Shown here in pieces: positions 16,465 to 25,075 of a stretch of 64,000 nt of DNA. The stretch is taken from NCBI RefSeq assembly GCF_002904335.1, contig NZ_PPHF01000037.1, forward strand, positions 1-64,000. The letters are read 5' to 3'. Below the pieces are notes generated by a model. That model ran no database searches, was not told the origin of the DNA, and saw nothing but the letters and a program-made list of their open reading frames with translations. Origin of the DNA: Amycolatopsis sp. CA-126428 (GTDB taxonomy: Bacteria > Actinomycetota > Actinomycetes > Mycobacteriales > Pseudonocardiaceae). Each line of letters opens with the position of its first letter. The first letter of the stretch is position 1. Both the position numbers and the translations under genes were made by a program.

Positions 16465-17769
16465 ATGGCGAAGATCATCGGCATGGAGGTCCTCGACGTC
16501 CGGTTCCCGACGTCGAAGGAGCTCGACGGCTCGGATGCGATGAACCCCGACCCGGACTACTCCGCCGCGTACGTCGTGCTGCACGCCGACGGCGGCCCGG
16601 ACGGCTACGGCCTCGCGTTCACCATCGGCCGCGGCAACGACGTCCAGGCCGCCGCGATCCGCGCGCTCGCCCCGCACGTCGTCGGCCGGGACGTCCCGGA
16701 GGACGCGGCCGCGCTCGGCGACCTGTCCCGCACGCTCGTCGGCGACTCGCAGTTCCGCTGGCTGGGGCCGGAAAAGGGGGTCGCGCACATGGCCGTCGGG
16801 GCGGTGGTCAACGCCGCCTGGGACCTCGCCGCGCGCCGCGCCGGCTTGCCGGTCTGGCAGTTCGCCGCACGGATGACCGCCGAAGAACTCGTGTCCCTGG
16901 TGGACTTCCGGTACCTCACCGACGCGCTCACCGAAGCCGAGGCCCTGGACATCCTGCGCGCGGCCGAACCCGGCCGCGCCGACCGCACGAAGCAACTGGA
17001 GACCAGGGGCTACCGCGCCTACAGCACGTCCCCCGGCTGGCTCGGGTACGCCGACGCCAAGCTCGTGCGGCTGGCCGAGCAGGCCGTCGCCGACGGTTTC
17101 GAGATGATCAAGCTGAAGGTCGGCGGCAACCTCGAGGACGACGTCCGCCGGATGAAGCTGGCGCGCGAGACGGTCGGCGACGGCATCCGGATCGCCGTCG
17201 ACGCCAACCAGCGCTGGGACGTCTCCGCCGCGGTCACCTGGATGACCGCGCTGGCGCCGTTCGACCCGTACTGGATCGAGGAGCCGACCTCGCCCGACGA
17301 CGTCCTCGGGCACGCGGCGATCGCGAAGGCCCTCGCGCCGATCAAGGTCGCCACCGGCGAGCACGTCCAGAACCGCGTGGTGTTCAAGCAGCTGCTGCAG
17401 GCGGACGCCATTTCGGTGCTGCAGCTGGACGCCGCCCGCGTCGGCGGCTTCAACGAAAACCTCGCGATCCTGCTGCTGGCCGCCAAGTTCGGCGTCCCGG
17501 TGTGCCCGCACGCCGGTGGCGTCGGGCTCTGCGAGCTCGTGCGGCACCTGTCGATGTTCGACTTCGTGGCGGTGTCCGGCACCGACGCGGACCGCTCCAT
17601 CGAGTGGGTCGACCACCTGCACGAGCACTTCACCGACCCGGCCGTCGTCGAGCGCGGCCACTACCTCGCCCCGACCGCCCCCGGGTTTTCCGCGCGCATG
17701 CACGACGCCACGCTGCGCCGGTTCCGCTTCCCGGACGGTCCCGAGTGGACGGAGACCGCAAGTGAGTGA
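16465..17769 (+). CDS. L-fuconate dehydratase (enolase superfamily)
   Basis: Dehydrates L-fuconate to 2-keto-3-deoxy-L-fuconate. 434 residues, mandelate racemase-type. The active-site set of FucD can be placed by eye: K216-L-K218, D246 (VDANQRW), E272 (WIEEPT), E299 (TGEH) and H349 ([11 protein letters not shown]), shifted two residues from the Xanthomonas enzyme. The N-terminal [23 protein letters not shown] block is characteristic of fuconate dehydratases. It begins two bases after the FAH stop and overlaps the next gene by 8 bases, so translational coupling is likely. Confidence 0.93.
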   Translation: MAKIIGMEVLDVRFPTSKELDGSDAMNPDPDYSAAYVVLHADGGPDGYGLAFTIGRGNDVQAAAIRALAPHVVGRDVPEDAAALGDLSRTLVGDSQFRWLGPEKGVAHMAVGAVVNAAWDLAARRAGLPVWQFAARMTAEELVSLVDFRYLTDALTEAEALDILRAAEPGRADRTKQLETRGYRAYSTSPGWLGYADAKLVRLAEQAVADGFEMIKLKVGGNLEDDVRRMKLARETVGDGIRIAVDANQRWDVSAAVTWMTALAPFDPYWIEEPTSPDDVLGHAAIAKALAPIKVATGEHVQNRVVFKQLLQADAISVLQLDAARVGGFNENLAILLLAAKFGVPVCPHAGGVGLCELVRHLSMFDFVAVSGTDADRSIEWVDHLHEHFTDPAVVERGHYLAPTAPGFSARMHDATLRRFRFPDGPEWTETASE

Positions 17770-18508
17770 ATTCGAGGGCCTGGTGGCCGCCGTCACCGGA
17801 GGCGCCTCGGGCATCGGCAAGGCGGTCGCGACCTTGCTGGCCGACCGCGGTGCTCAGGTGGCGGCCCTCGACCTCAAACCGGGCGACGACGGCATCCGCT
17901 GCGACGTCTCCTCCGATGACGAAGTCCGCTCGGCGATCGACGCCGTCGTGGAACGCTTCGGGCGCCTCGACATCCTCGTCAACAACGCGGGCATCGGCGC
18001 GCAGGGCGACGTCACCGCCAACGACGACGACGAGTGGCACCGCGTGTTCGACGTCAACGTCGTCGGCATGGTCCGGCTCGCCCGGGCCGCGCTGCCGCAC
18101 CTCAAGAACTCGCCGTCCGCGGCGATCGTCAACACCTGCTCCATCGCGGCCTGGGCCGGCCTGCCCAACCGCGCGCTCTACTCGGCCAGCAAGGGCGCGG
18201 TGCTCTCGCTGACCCTGGCCATGGCGACCGACCACCTGCCCGACCGGATCCGCGTCAACTGCGTGTGCCCCGGGACGGCGGACACCCCCTGGGTGGGCCG
18301 GCTGCTCGACGCCGCCGACGACCCGGCGGCCGAGCGCGCGGCCCTCGCGGCCCGCCAGCCGATGGGCCGGCTGGTCACCGCCGACGAGGTCGCGAACGCC
18401 GTCGTCTACCTCGCCAGTCCCCTCTCCGCCTCGACCACCGGCACCGCGCTCGCGGTCGACGGCGGCATGTACGGCCTGCGTCCTCGCGGTCCCGTTCACC
18501 ACGACTAA
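17762..18508 (+). CDS. SDR oxidoreductase, likely 2-keto-3-deoxy-L-fuconate dehydrogenase
   Basis: 248 residues, classical [11 protein letters not shown] cofactor motif at about 11-18, NNAG, the [10 protein letters not shown] serine, the YSASK tyrosine/lysine pair, and a C-terminal [18 protein letters not shown] with an Asp at the end of beta-2 indicates NAD(+) preference. It would oxidise 2-keto-3-deoxy-L-fuconate at C4 to the diketo acid cleaved by the FAH protein upstream. Starts at GTG 17762, overlapping the dehydratase by 8 bases. Confidence 0.85.
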   Translation: MSEFEGLVAAVTGGASGIGKAVATLLADRGAQVAALDLKPGDDGIRCDVSSDDEVRSAIDAVVERFGRLDILVNNAGIGAQGDVTANDDDEWHRVFDVNVVGMVRLARAALPHLKNSPSAAIVNTCSIAAWAGLPNRALYSASKGAVLSLTLAMATDHLPDRIRVNCVCPGTADTPWVGRLLDAADDPAAERAALAARQPMGRLVTADEVANAVVYLASPLSASTTGTALAVDGGMYGLRPRGPVHHD

Positions 18509-18544
18509 CAAGACTTGATTTCCGCTGTCATCAAGGAGGATGCG

Positions 18545-19603
18545 GTGCGCGCTGTGCTCTTTCACAACAGGGTGATCCAAGTGGCCGCCACGGCCGCCGT
18601 CTGCGGCCTGGTTCTGGCCGCTTGCGGGTCCACGAAGGACAATGCCGCGGCGCCCGCCCCGGGCGGCGGCGCCGGCGGCAAGGTCGGGGCCACGCTGCCC
18701 CTGCTGACCTCGCCGTTCTGGCAGGCCTACAACAACTACGTGCCCAAGATGGCCAAGGAAGAGGGCGTCGACGTCCTCCCGACGGTCAACGCCGACAGCG
18801 ACCCCGCGAAGCTGATCACCGACATCGGCACCTTCCTCAACCAGGGCGTCAAGGGCCTGGTCGTGACGCCGCTGGACTCGGCCGCCATCGTCGCCGGGCT
18901 CAAGCAGGCGGAGAACAAGGGCGTGCCGGTCGTCGCGGTCGACGTCGCCCCCGAGAGCGGCAAGGTCGCCATGGTGGTGCGGGCCGACAACAAGGCCTAC
19001 GGCACCAAGGCCTGCGAAGCGATCGGCGAGAAGGTCAAGTCCGGCAAGGTCGTGCAGATCATGGGCGACCTCGCGTCGGTCAACGGCCGCGACCGCTCGG
19101 AAGCCTTCCGCGACTGCATGAAGGCCAAGTACCCCGGCATCCAGGTGCTCGAAATCCCGGCCGAGTGGAAGGCCGACAAGGCGTCCTCCGGCCTGGACAG
19201 CCTGCTGACCGCGAACCCGGACATCAAGGGCGTCTACATGCAGGCCGGCGGCGTCTACCTGGCCCCGACCGAGCAGGCGCTCAAGCGCAAGAACCTGTAC
19301 TTCCCGGTCGGCGACCCGAAGCACATCGTGCTCGTGTCCAACGACGGCATCCCGCAGGAGCTGGCCGCGATCCGCGCCGGCGAGCTGGACGCGACCGTGT
19401 CCCAGCCGGCCGACGCCTACGCGAAGTACGGCCTGTACTGGCTGAAGAAGGCCATGGCGGGCGAGACGTTCAAGCCGGGCCCGACCGACCACGACAGCAC
19501 CATCGTCGAGATCAGCCCCGGCATCCTCGAGGACCAGCTGCCCGCGCCCGTCATCACCAAGGCCAACGTGGACGACAAGGCCCTCTGGGGGAACAACCTG
19601 TGA
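18545..19603 (+). CDS. Sugar-binding lipoprotein of ABC importer (RbsB-like)
   Basis: 352 residues from GTG 18545, chosen because AAGGAGG lies 8 bases upstream; the in-frame TTG 18515 has none. Signal peptide with lipobox LVLAACGS, so it is anchored outside the membrane. The periplasmic-binding-protein type 1 fold shows LLTSPFWQAYNNYVPKMAKE, LVVTPLDSAAIV, VVAVDVAPES, NGRDRSEAFRDCM and VLVSNDGIPQELAAIRAG, the ribose/xylose subfamily. The ligand is expected to be L-fucose or a related 6-deoxysugar from context. Confidence 0.88.
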   Translation: MRAVLFHNRVIQVAATAAVCGLVLAACGSTKDNAAAPAPGGGAGGKVGATLPLLTSPFWQAYNNYVPKMAKEEGVDVLPTVNADSDPAKLITDIGTFLNQGVKGLVVTPLDSAAIVAGLKQAENKGVPVVAVDVAPESGKVAMVVRADNKAYGTKACEAIGEKVKSGKVVQIMGDLASVNGRDRSEAFRDCMKAKYPGIQVLEIPAEWKADKASSGLDSLLTANPDIKGVYMQAGGVYLAPTEQALKRKNLYFPVGDPKHIVLVSNDGIPQELAAIRAGELDATVSQPADAYAKYGLYWLKKAMAGETFKPGPTDHDSTIVEISPGILEDQLPAPVITKANVDDKALWGNNL

Positions 19604-21123
19604 CCGCGCTGCCCGCCGGCGAATCCGCCGTCCCGGTGGTCAGCGCCGTAGGAGTCGGAAAGCGCTACGGCCCGACCGTGGCGCTGCACGACGTCAGTCT
19701 CACCGTGCACCCCGGCGAGTCGCACGCGCTCGTCGGGCGCAACGGGGCCGGCAAGTCGACGCTCGTCACCATCCTCACCGGGCTGTCCGCCACGGACACC
19801 GGGCACGTCGAGTTCGGCGGCGCGCCGGCCCCGCCCCTGACCAGGCAGGACGACTGGAAAGCCCGCGTGGCCTGCGTGTACCAGCACGCGATGGTCGTCC
19901 CGCAGCTCACCGTCGCCGAAAACCTGTTCCTCAACCGGCAGGCGGGCGGCGGGTTCTCGATCGGCTGGAAGTCGTTGCGGCGCAAGGCCCGCGAGCTGCT
20001 CGACTCGTGGGACGTGCACGTCGACGTCGACACCCCGGCCGGGGACCTCTCGGTCGAGGACCGGCAGTTCGTCGAGATCGCCCGCGCGCTGTCCTACGGC
20101 GCCCGGTTCATCGTCCTCGACGAGCCGACCGCGCAGCTGGACAGCCAGGCCATCGAGCGGCTCTTCGAGCGGATGCGCCAGATGCAGGCCGGCGGGGTGA
20201 CGTTCCTGTTCATCTCGCACCACCTGCACGAGGTCTACGAGGTCTGCCAGGCGGTGACCGTGCTGCGCGACGCGAAGCACGTCCTCACCGCCCCGGTGGC
20301 CGAGGTCGGCAAGGCCGAGCTGGTCGACGCGATGACCGGCGAGCCGGGCGGCCTGTCGGTGCGGGACGCGGCTTCCCGGGAGTCGCTGGAAGCGGACGCC
20401 GCGGAGATCCTGAGCGTCGACGGGCTCTCCGGCGACGGCTTCCGGGACGTCTCGTTCCGGCTGCGCCGCGGCGAGGTCGTCGGGCTCGCGGGCAGCAACG
20501 CCAGCGGGAAGCACCAGGTCGCCGAGACGGTCTACGGCCTGCGGACGCCGTCCGCGGGCACGATCCGCGTCGACGGCTCGCCGCTGCGGCCGGGCGACAT
20601 CCCGGCGGCGCTGCGGGCCGGGATCGGGTGCGTGCCGCGCGACCGGCACCACGAAGGCCTGGTGCTGACGCACTCGATCGCCGACAACGCCACCATGTCC
20701 ATCCTCGACAAGCTGGGCCGCGGCGGGATCGCGTCCCCGGCCACGCGGCACGCGAAGGCGTCGCAGGCCTTGAAGGACTACGACATCGTCGCCGCGGGTG
20801 CCGAACAGCCGGTCTCCGACCTGTCCGGCGGCAACCAGCAGAAGGTCGTGCTGGCGCGGGCGTTGCTGAGCGACCCGCGGGTGGTCGTGCTGATCAACCC
20901 GACCGCCGGGGTGGACGTGAAGTCGAAAGAGGCGCTGCTCGCGGTCGTCGACCGGGTGCGCGCCGAGGGCAAGGCGGTGCTGATCGTCAGCGACGAGCTC
21001 GACGACCTGCGCCTGAGCGACCGGGTTTTGGTGCTGCGCGCCGGGGCCGTGGTCGCCGAACACCAGGCCGGGTGGTCCGACGGCGACCTCGTGGCCGACA
21101 TCGAAGGAGTCGAGCTTTCGTGA
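19600..21123 (+). CDS. Sugar ABC importer ATPase with two nucleotide-binding domains (RbsA-like)
   Basis: 507 residues. The first domain (about 10-245) has Walker A GRNGAGKST and Walker B IVLDEPT, but its signature reads LSVED instead of LSGGQ. The second domain (about 265-505) has a good signature LSGGNQQ, yet its Walker A reads GSNASGKHQ and Walker B reads VVVLINPT, lacking the catalytic Glu. Pairing the good Walker site of domain 1 with the good signature of domain 2 gives one competent composite site, as in RbsA-type proteins, though the loss in domain 2 is marked. Overlaps the binding-protein gene by 4 bases (GTGA). Confidence 0.9.
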   Translation: MTALPAGESAVPVVSAVGVGKRYGPTVALHDVSLTVHPGESHALVGRNGAGKSTLVTILTGLSATDTGHVEFGGAPAPPLTRQDDWKARVACVYQHAMVVPQLTVAENLFLNRQAGGGFSIGWKSLRRKARELLDSWDVHVDVDTPAGDLSVEDRQFVEIARALSYGARFIVLDEPTAQLDSQAIERLFERMRQMQAGGVTFLFISHHLHEVYEVCQAVTVLRDAKHVLTAPVAEVGKAELVDAMTGEPGGLSVRDAASRESLEADAAEILSVDGLSGDGFRDVSFRLRRGEVVGLAGSNASGKHQVAETVYGLRTPSAGTIRVDGSPLRPGDIPAALRAGIGCVPRDRHHEGLVLTHSIADNATMSILDKLGRGGIASPATRHAKASQALKDYDIVAAGAEQPVSDLSGGNQQKVVLARALLSDPRVVVLINPTAGVDVKSKEALLAVVDRVRAEGKAVLIVSDELDDLRLSDRVLVLRAGAVVAEHQAGWSDGDLVADIEGVELS

Positions 21124-22133
21124 CCGACGTGATGACCTCTCCGCAGACTTCGCTGCCGGCGCCCCCACGGCGGCGCAAAGCCGTCTGGCTGCGCGAACTC
21201 GCGCTCTTGCCCGCCCTGGTCGTGGTGTTCGTCATCGGCGGCCTGGTCGACGACACCTTCGTCGGCTGGAGCAACATCGTCAGCATCCTGACCGCGTCGG
21301 CCGCGCTGTCGCTGGTCGTGCTGGGCGAGTCGCTGGTGCTGATCACCGGGAAGTTCGACCTGTCGCTGGAATCCACGATGGGCCTGGCGCCCGCGCTGGG
21401 CGCGATGGTCGTGATCCCGGCGGCGTCGGCGGGCTTCGGCGTCGAACTGCCGGCCGCGATCGGGCTGTTGGTGATCCCGCTGTGCGGGGCGCTGGTCGGG
21501 TTCGTCAACGGCTTCCTGATCGTGAAGCTGAAGCTGAACGCCTTCATCGTCACGCTGGCCATGCTCACCGTGTTGCGCGGTGTGCAGGTCGGCTCGACCA
21601 AGGGCAAGACGCTGTTCAACCTGCCGGACTCGTTCACCGACCTGGCGACGACGACGTTCCTCGGGCTGCCGATGTCGGTGTGGCTGGCGGCGCTGCTCTT
21701 CGCGGTCGCCGGCTGGGTGCTGCGCTACCACCGCGTCGGCCGCGCGCTGTACGCGATCGGCGGCAACCGCGAAGCCGCGCGGGCGGCGGGCGTGCGCGTC
21801 GACCGGATCGCGTGGGCGGTGTTCGTCGTCGCCGGGATCCTCGCCGCGATCGGCGGCCTCGCCTACACCGGTTACGTCGGGGCCTTGGGCGCGAACCAGG
21901 GATCCGGCATGATCCTGCAGGTGTTCGCGGCGGCGGTGATCGGCGGCGTCTCCCTCGACGGCGGCAAGGGCACCCTGGTCGGTGCCCTCACCGGCGTCCT
22001 GCTGCTGTCGTCGGTGTCGAGCCTGCTCAACTACGCGCACGTCACGGCGGAGTGGCAGGGGGCGATCTACGGCGCCATCATCCTGGTCGCGCTGATCATC
22101 GCCCGGTACGCCGGTGGGAAGCCACAGACCTGA
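21120..22133 (+). CDS. Sugar ABC importer permease (RbsC-like)
   Basis: 337 residues with eight to ten membrane helices. Family marks are GKFDLSLESTMGLAPALGAM, KLNAFIVTLAMLTVLRGV, RALYAIGGNREAARAAGVRVDR (coupling region) and QVFAAAVIGGVSLDGGKGTLVGAL. Forms the membrane channel with the ATPase at 19600. GTG 21120 overlaps the ATPase stop by 4 bases. Last gene of the five-enzyme/transporter operon that starts at 15611; it runs into the palindromic terminator 48 bases downstream. Confidence 0.9.
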   Translation: MTDVMTSPQTSLPAPPRRRKAVWLRELALLPALVVVFVIGGLVDDTFVGWSNIVSILTASAALSLVVLGESLVLITGKFDLSLESTMGLAPALGAMVVIPAASAGFGVELPAAIGLLVIPLCGALVGFVNGFLIVKLKLNAFIVTLAMLTVLRGVQVGSTKGKTLFNLPDSFTDLATTTFLGLPMSVWLAALLFAVAGWVLRYHRVGRALYAIGGNREAARAAGVRVDRIAWAVFVVAGILAAIGGLAYTGYVGALGANQGSGMILQVFAAAVIGGVSLDGGKGTLVGALTGVLLLSSVSSLLNYAHVTAEWQGAIYGAIILVALIIARYAGGKPQT

Positions 22134-22180
22134 CGCTCACCGGGTGAAGGTCCGACGTGTTCCGAGTCTGCCGCAGCTTG

Positions 22181-22224
22181 TCGTGAGTGGTAAGGCGGGT
22201 TAGAACCCGCCTTACCACTCACGA
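22181..22224. terminator. 44-bp palindromic bidirectional terminator (repeat copy 2)
   Basis: Perfect 21-bp arms 22181-22201 and 22204-22224 around the centre ag. Identical to the reverse complement of the copy at 14157-14200. It sits between the permease stop (22133) and the convergent regulator stop (22248). No U-run follows on either side. Confidence 0.85.
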
Positions 22225-22247
22225 CGGGCGGGGAGGTGAGTGTGCGG

Positions 22248-22970
22248 CTAGGAAGCTTCGGCGGCGGGTTCGTCGGGCGCCGTCGGGTCGTCCGCGGTGC
22301 CCAGGGCGTTGCGCAGCCACTGCTCGACGCCCGCGACGTGCACGGTCGCCCACGAGCGGGCCAGTTCCGGCTCGCGCGCGGCGATGGCCTCGTAGATCGC
22401 CGTGTGCTGCTCGCGGGTCTTCGCGACCGCGCCCTCCTGGGTGAGGCCGCGCCAGATCCGGGCCCGGGCGGTCGGCCCGGAGAGGCTGTCGAGGAGCGAG
22501 CAGAGCACGGGGTTGCCGGAGCCGTCGGCGATCTTGCGGTGGAACTGCAGGTCGTTGGCGACCAGCGCTTCCACGGTCGGCGAGTCCTCCAGCTCGCTGA
22601 GCAGGGTGCCCAGCTCCGCGATGTCGGCGTCGCTCATGTGCAGCGCGGCCAGCGCGGTCGCGGCGGGCTCCAGGATCCGGCGCACGGCCAGGAAGTCGAG
22701 CACGGTGTCGTCGCGGTGGAAGTCGACCACGAACGTCATGGCGTCGAGCAGCAGGTTGGGCTCGAGGCTGGTGACGTAAGTGCCGTCACCCTGGCGAACG
22801 TCGAGCACCCTGATCAGGCACAACGCCTTCACGGCCTCCCGCAGGGAGCTGCGCGACAGCCCGAGCCGCTGGGCCAGTTCGGCCTCCTTCGGCAGCCGGT
22901 CGCCCGGCGCCAGCTCGCCGGTGATGATCATGTCCTTGATCTTGTCGATCGCGACATCGGTGACGGGCAT
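22248..22970 (-). CDS. FadR/GntR-family regulator of the L-fucose locus
   Basis: 240 residues from ATG 22970. Winged HTH: AIDKIKDMIITGELAPGDRLPKEAELAQRLG, SRSSLREAVKALCLIRVLDVRQGDGTYV (read in parts), then an FCD domain (about 85-225) with HMSDADIAELGTLLSELED and a conserved His-rich late helix. The upstream in-frame extension to 23144 is rejected: it has proline-rich, non-conserved sequence and the RBS GGGAGG precedes ATG 22970. It stands between the two halves of the fucose locus and has a candidate operator 26 bases upstream of its start matching one before the operon at 15571. Confidence 0.88.
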   Translation of the reverse strand: MPVTDVAIDKIKDMIITGELAPGDRLPKEAELAQRLGLSRSSLREAVKALCLIRVLDVRQGDGTYVTSLEPNLLLDAMTFVVDFHRDDTVLDFLAVRRILEPAATALAALHMSDADIAELGTLLSELEDSPTVEALVANDLQFHRKIADGSGNPVLCSLLDSLSGPTARARIWRGLTQEGAVAKTREQHTAIYEAIAAREPELARSWATVHVAGVEQWLRNALGTADDPTAPDEPAAEAS

Positions 22971-22995
22971 CGCGTCCGCCCTCCCTGCAACAGAC

Positions 22996-23006
22996 CTCGG
23001 ATGTTT
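22996..23006. promoter_or_regulatory. Candidate FadR-type operator between regulator and fucose dehydrogenase
   Basis: acctcggatgt in the 242-base divergent region, one mismatch from the 15571-15581 site. It may serve autoregulation of the gene at 22970 and control of the gene at 23213. Confidence 0.45.
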
Positions 23007-23212
23007 CGGTGGTGCTCCCCAGCGTGCCATGTCCCGGCCGGGGAAGGGGCGATGACCCACCAGCGCACACCACAACGGGTGGCTCCGCGCCAAGCCGGTA
23101 TCCCCTCCCGGCGGACCCGGCGTAACGGACTCGACCTGTTCCACGTCCTCGAAGACGACTGCTCCGGCGACGACGCCGGCCTCGGACCGGTCCGGAAACC
23201 GCCGGTGAAGGA

Positions 23213-24190
23213 GTGACCGCGTTGGAACTCTCCCTGTCCCCGCTGGGGCTCGGCTGCGCGCAGCTGGGCAACCTGTACCACGCGATCAGCGACGAGACGG
23301 CGGCCGCGACCGTCCGGCGCGCGTGGGACGAGGGTGTCCGCTACTTCGACACCGCGCCGCACTACGGACTCGGCCTGTCGGAGGCCCGGCTGGGCGCCGC
23401 GCTGAGCTCGTACCCGCGGGACGAGTACGTGCTCTCGACGAAGGTCGGCCGCGTGCTGGAGCCGAACCCCGGCGGCGCCGGCACCCAGGACGACCAGGGC
23501 TTCGCCGTGCCGGCGGCGTACCGGCGCCGGTGGGACTTCAGCCGCGACGGCGTCCTGCGCTCGATCGACGACAGCCTGACCCGGCTGGGGCTGGACCGCG
23601 TCGACATCGTCTACGTCCACGACCCCGACGACCACTTCGAGGACGCCCTGCGCGGTGCCTTCCCCGCGCTGCGGGCCCTGCGGGAGCAGGGCGTGATCGG
23701 GGCGTTCGGGGCCGGGATGAACCAGGCGCCGATGCTGGCCGAGTTCGTCCGCCGCACCGACCTGGACGTCCTGCTGGTGGCCGGCCGCTACACGCTGCTC
23801 GACCAGCCCGCGCTGGACGAGCTGTTCCCGCTGTGCGCGGACCGGGACGTCCGCGTGGTGGTCGGGGGCGCCTTCAACGGCGGCATCCTGGCGACCGCCG
23901 AACCGGGCCGGGTCTACGACTACGCCGAGGCGCCGGCTGAGCTGGTCGAGCGGGCCGGGCGGATCGCGGAGATCTGCGCGCGGCACGGCGTCGAGCTGCC
24001 GGAAGCGGCGCTGGCGCTGCCGATGGCGCATCCGGTGGTGGCGTCGGTGGTCGTCGGCGCGCATGATCCGGAGCAGGTCAGTGTCAACGCGCGGCGGGCG
24101 CGGGCGGTCGTGCCGCCGGCCCTGTGGACCGAGCTGGCCGACGCGGGACTGCTGCGCGCCGACGTCGTCATCGCCGAAGGAGTCTCATGA
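23213..24190 (+). CDS. Aldo/keto reductase, likely L-fucose dehydrogenase (D-threo-aldose 1-dehydrogenase type)
   Basis: 325 residues. AKR TIM-barrel catalytic tetrad: Asp and Tyr in YFDTAPHYGLGLSE, Lys in LSTKVG, His in VYVHDPDDH. The N-terminal LGLGCAQLGNLY and the long SPLG-to-GRVLEPNPGG loop resemble pyridoxal 4-dehydrogenase/L-fucose dehydrogenases, which oxidise L-fucose to L-fucono-1,5-lactone with NAD(P)+. GTG 23213 follows GAAGGA. Overlaps the lactonase gene by 4 bases, which strongly supports the assignment. Confidence 0.85.
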   Translation: MTALELSLSPLGLGCAQLGNLYHAISDETAAATVRRAWDEGVRYFDTAPHYGLGLSEARLGAALSSYPRDEYVLSTKVGRVLEPNPGGAGTQDDQGFAVPAAYRRRWDFSRDGVLRSIDDSLTRLGLDRVDIVYVHDPDDHFEDALRGAFPALRALREQGVIGAFGAGMNQAPMLAEFVRRTDLDVLLVAGRYTLLDQPALDELFPLCADRDVRVVVGGAFNGGILATAEPGRVYDYAEAPAELVERAGRIAEICARHGVELPEAALALPMAHPVVASVVVGAHDPEQVSVNARRARAVVPPALWTELADAGLLRADVVIAEGVS

Positions 24191-25038
24191 TCGACGCGCA
24201 CCACCACCTGTGGGACCCCTCGCGGCGCGAGTACCCGTGGATGGCGGGGGAGGCCATGGACCCGATCCGCCGCCCGTACACGGCCGAAGACCTGCGCGCG
24301 GTGACGAAGGCCGCGGGCGTGCACGCGACCGTCCTGGTCCAGACGGTGCCGTCGGAAGAGGAGACGGCGGAGTTCCTCGCGACCGCGGCGGCGGAGCCGG
24401 TGATCGCGGGCGTGGTCGGCTGGGTGGACCTCACGGCTCCGGACGTCGCCGACCGGCTGGCCGCCTTCGACGGCCCGCTGGCCGGGATCCGGCACCAGGT
24501 CGAGGGTGAGCCGGACGACGACTGGCTGCTGCGGCCGGAGGTGGTCGCCGGGCTGAGCACCGTGGCGGCGGCGGGGCTGGCGTTCGACCTGCTGGTGCGC
24601 CCCACGCAACTGCCGGCGGCGGCCGAGGTGGCGTTGCGCCTGCCCCAGCTTCGCTTGGTCCTCGACCACGCGGCGAAGCCCCCGATCGCGGCGGGCGACT
24701 GGGAGCCGTGGGCGTCCGGCGTGGCCGCGCTGGCGGCGCGCGAGAACGTCGTGTGCAAGCTGTCCGGCCTGGTCACCGAGGCCGACTGGTCCGGCTGGGA
24801 GGTCGGGCACCTGCGCCGGTACGTCGACCACGTCCTCGACGTGTTCGGCCCGGAGCGCCTGCTGTTCGGCTCGGACTGGCCGGTGTGCGAACTGGCGGCG
24901 TCCTACGAGCTGGTCCTCGACGCGGCGATCGCCCTGACGGGCTCGCTGTCGGACGCCGAGCGCCTGGCCGTGTTCGAGCACAACGCCCGCACGGCGTACG
25001 GGCTGGATGCGGGCGGGGAAACCTCCTCCAGGGGGTAA
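24187..25038 (+). CDS. Amidohydrolase-2 family, likely L-fucono-1,5-lactonase
   Basis: 283 residues. Metal-binding HxH at the start (MIDAHHHLWDPSRREYPW), LVQTVPSEEET, LAGIRHQVEGEPDDDWLLRP, LVLDHAAKPPI, CKLSGLVTEADW and LLFGSDWPVCE (the catalytic Asp) are the pattern of fuconolactone/rhamnonolactone hydrolases. Hydrolyses the lactone made by the preceding dehydrogenase to L-fuconate, the substrate of the dehydratase at 16465. The C-terminal residues GGETSSRG are encoded by the left arm and loop of a terminator hairpin, so the tail is probably not functional. Confidence 0.87.
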   Translation: MIDAHHHLWDPSRREYPWMAGEAMDPIRRPYTAEDLRAVTKAAGVHATVLVQTVPSEEETAEFLATAAAEPVIAGVVGWVDLTAPDVADRLAAFDGPLAGIRHQVEGEPDDDWLLRPEVVAGLSTVAAAGLAFDLLVRPTQLPAAAEVALRLPQLRLVLDHAAKPPIAAGDWEPWASGVAALAARENVVCKLSGLVTEADWSGWEVGHLRRYVDHVLDVFGPERLLFGSDWPVCELAASYELVLDAAIALTGSLSDAERLAVFEHNARTAYGLDAGGETSSRG

Positions 25039-25057
25039 CCGAAGTCTCCCCGCCCGC
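25009..25057. terminator. Bidirectional hairpin between lactonase and sigma-factor genes
   Basis: 11-bp perfect arms gcgggcgggga (25009-25019) and its complement at 25047-25057, loop 27 bases. It spans the lactonase stop (25036-25038) and lies 18 bases past the convergent sigma gene stop. Confidence 0.6.
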
Positions 25058-25075
25058 CGCGGGAAAGCGGGCTTG

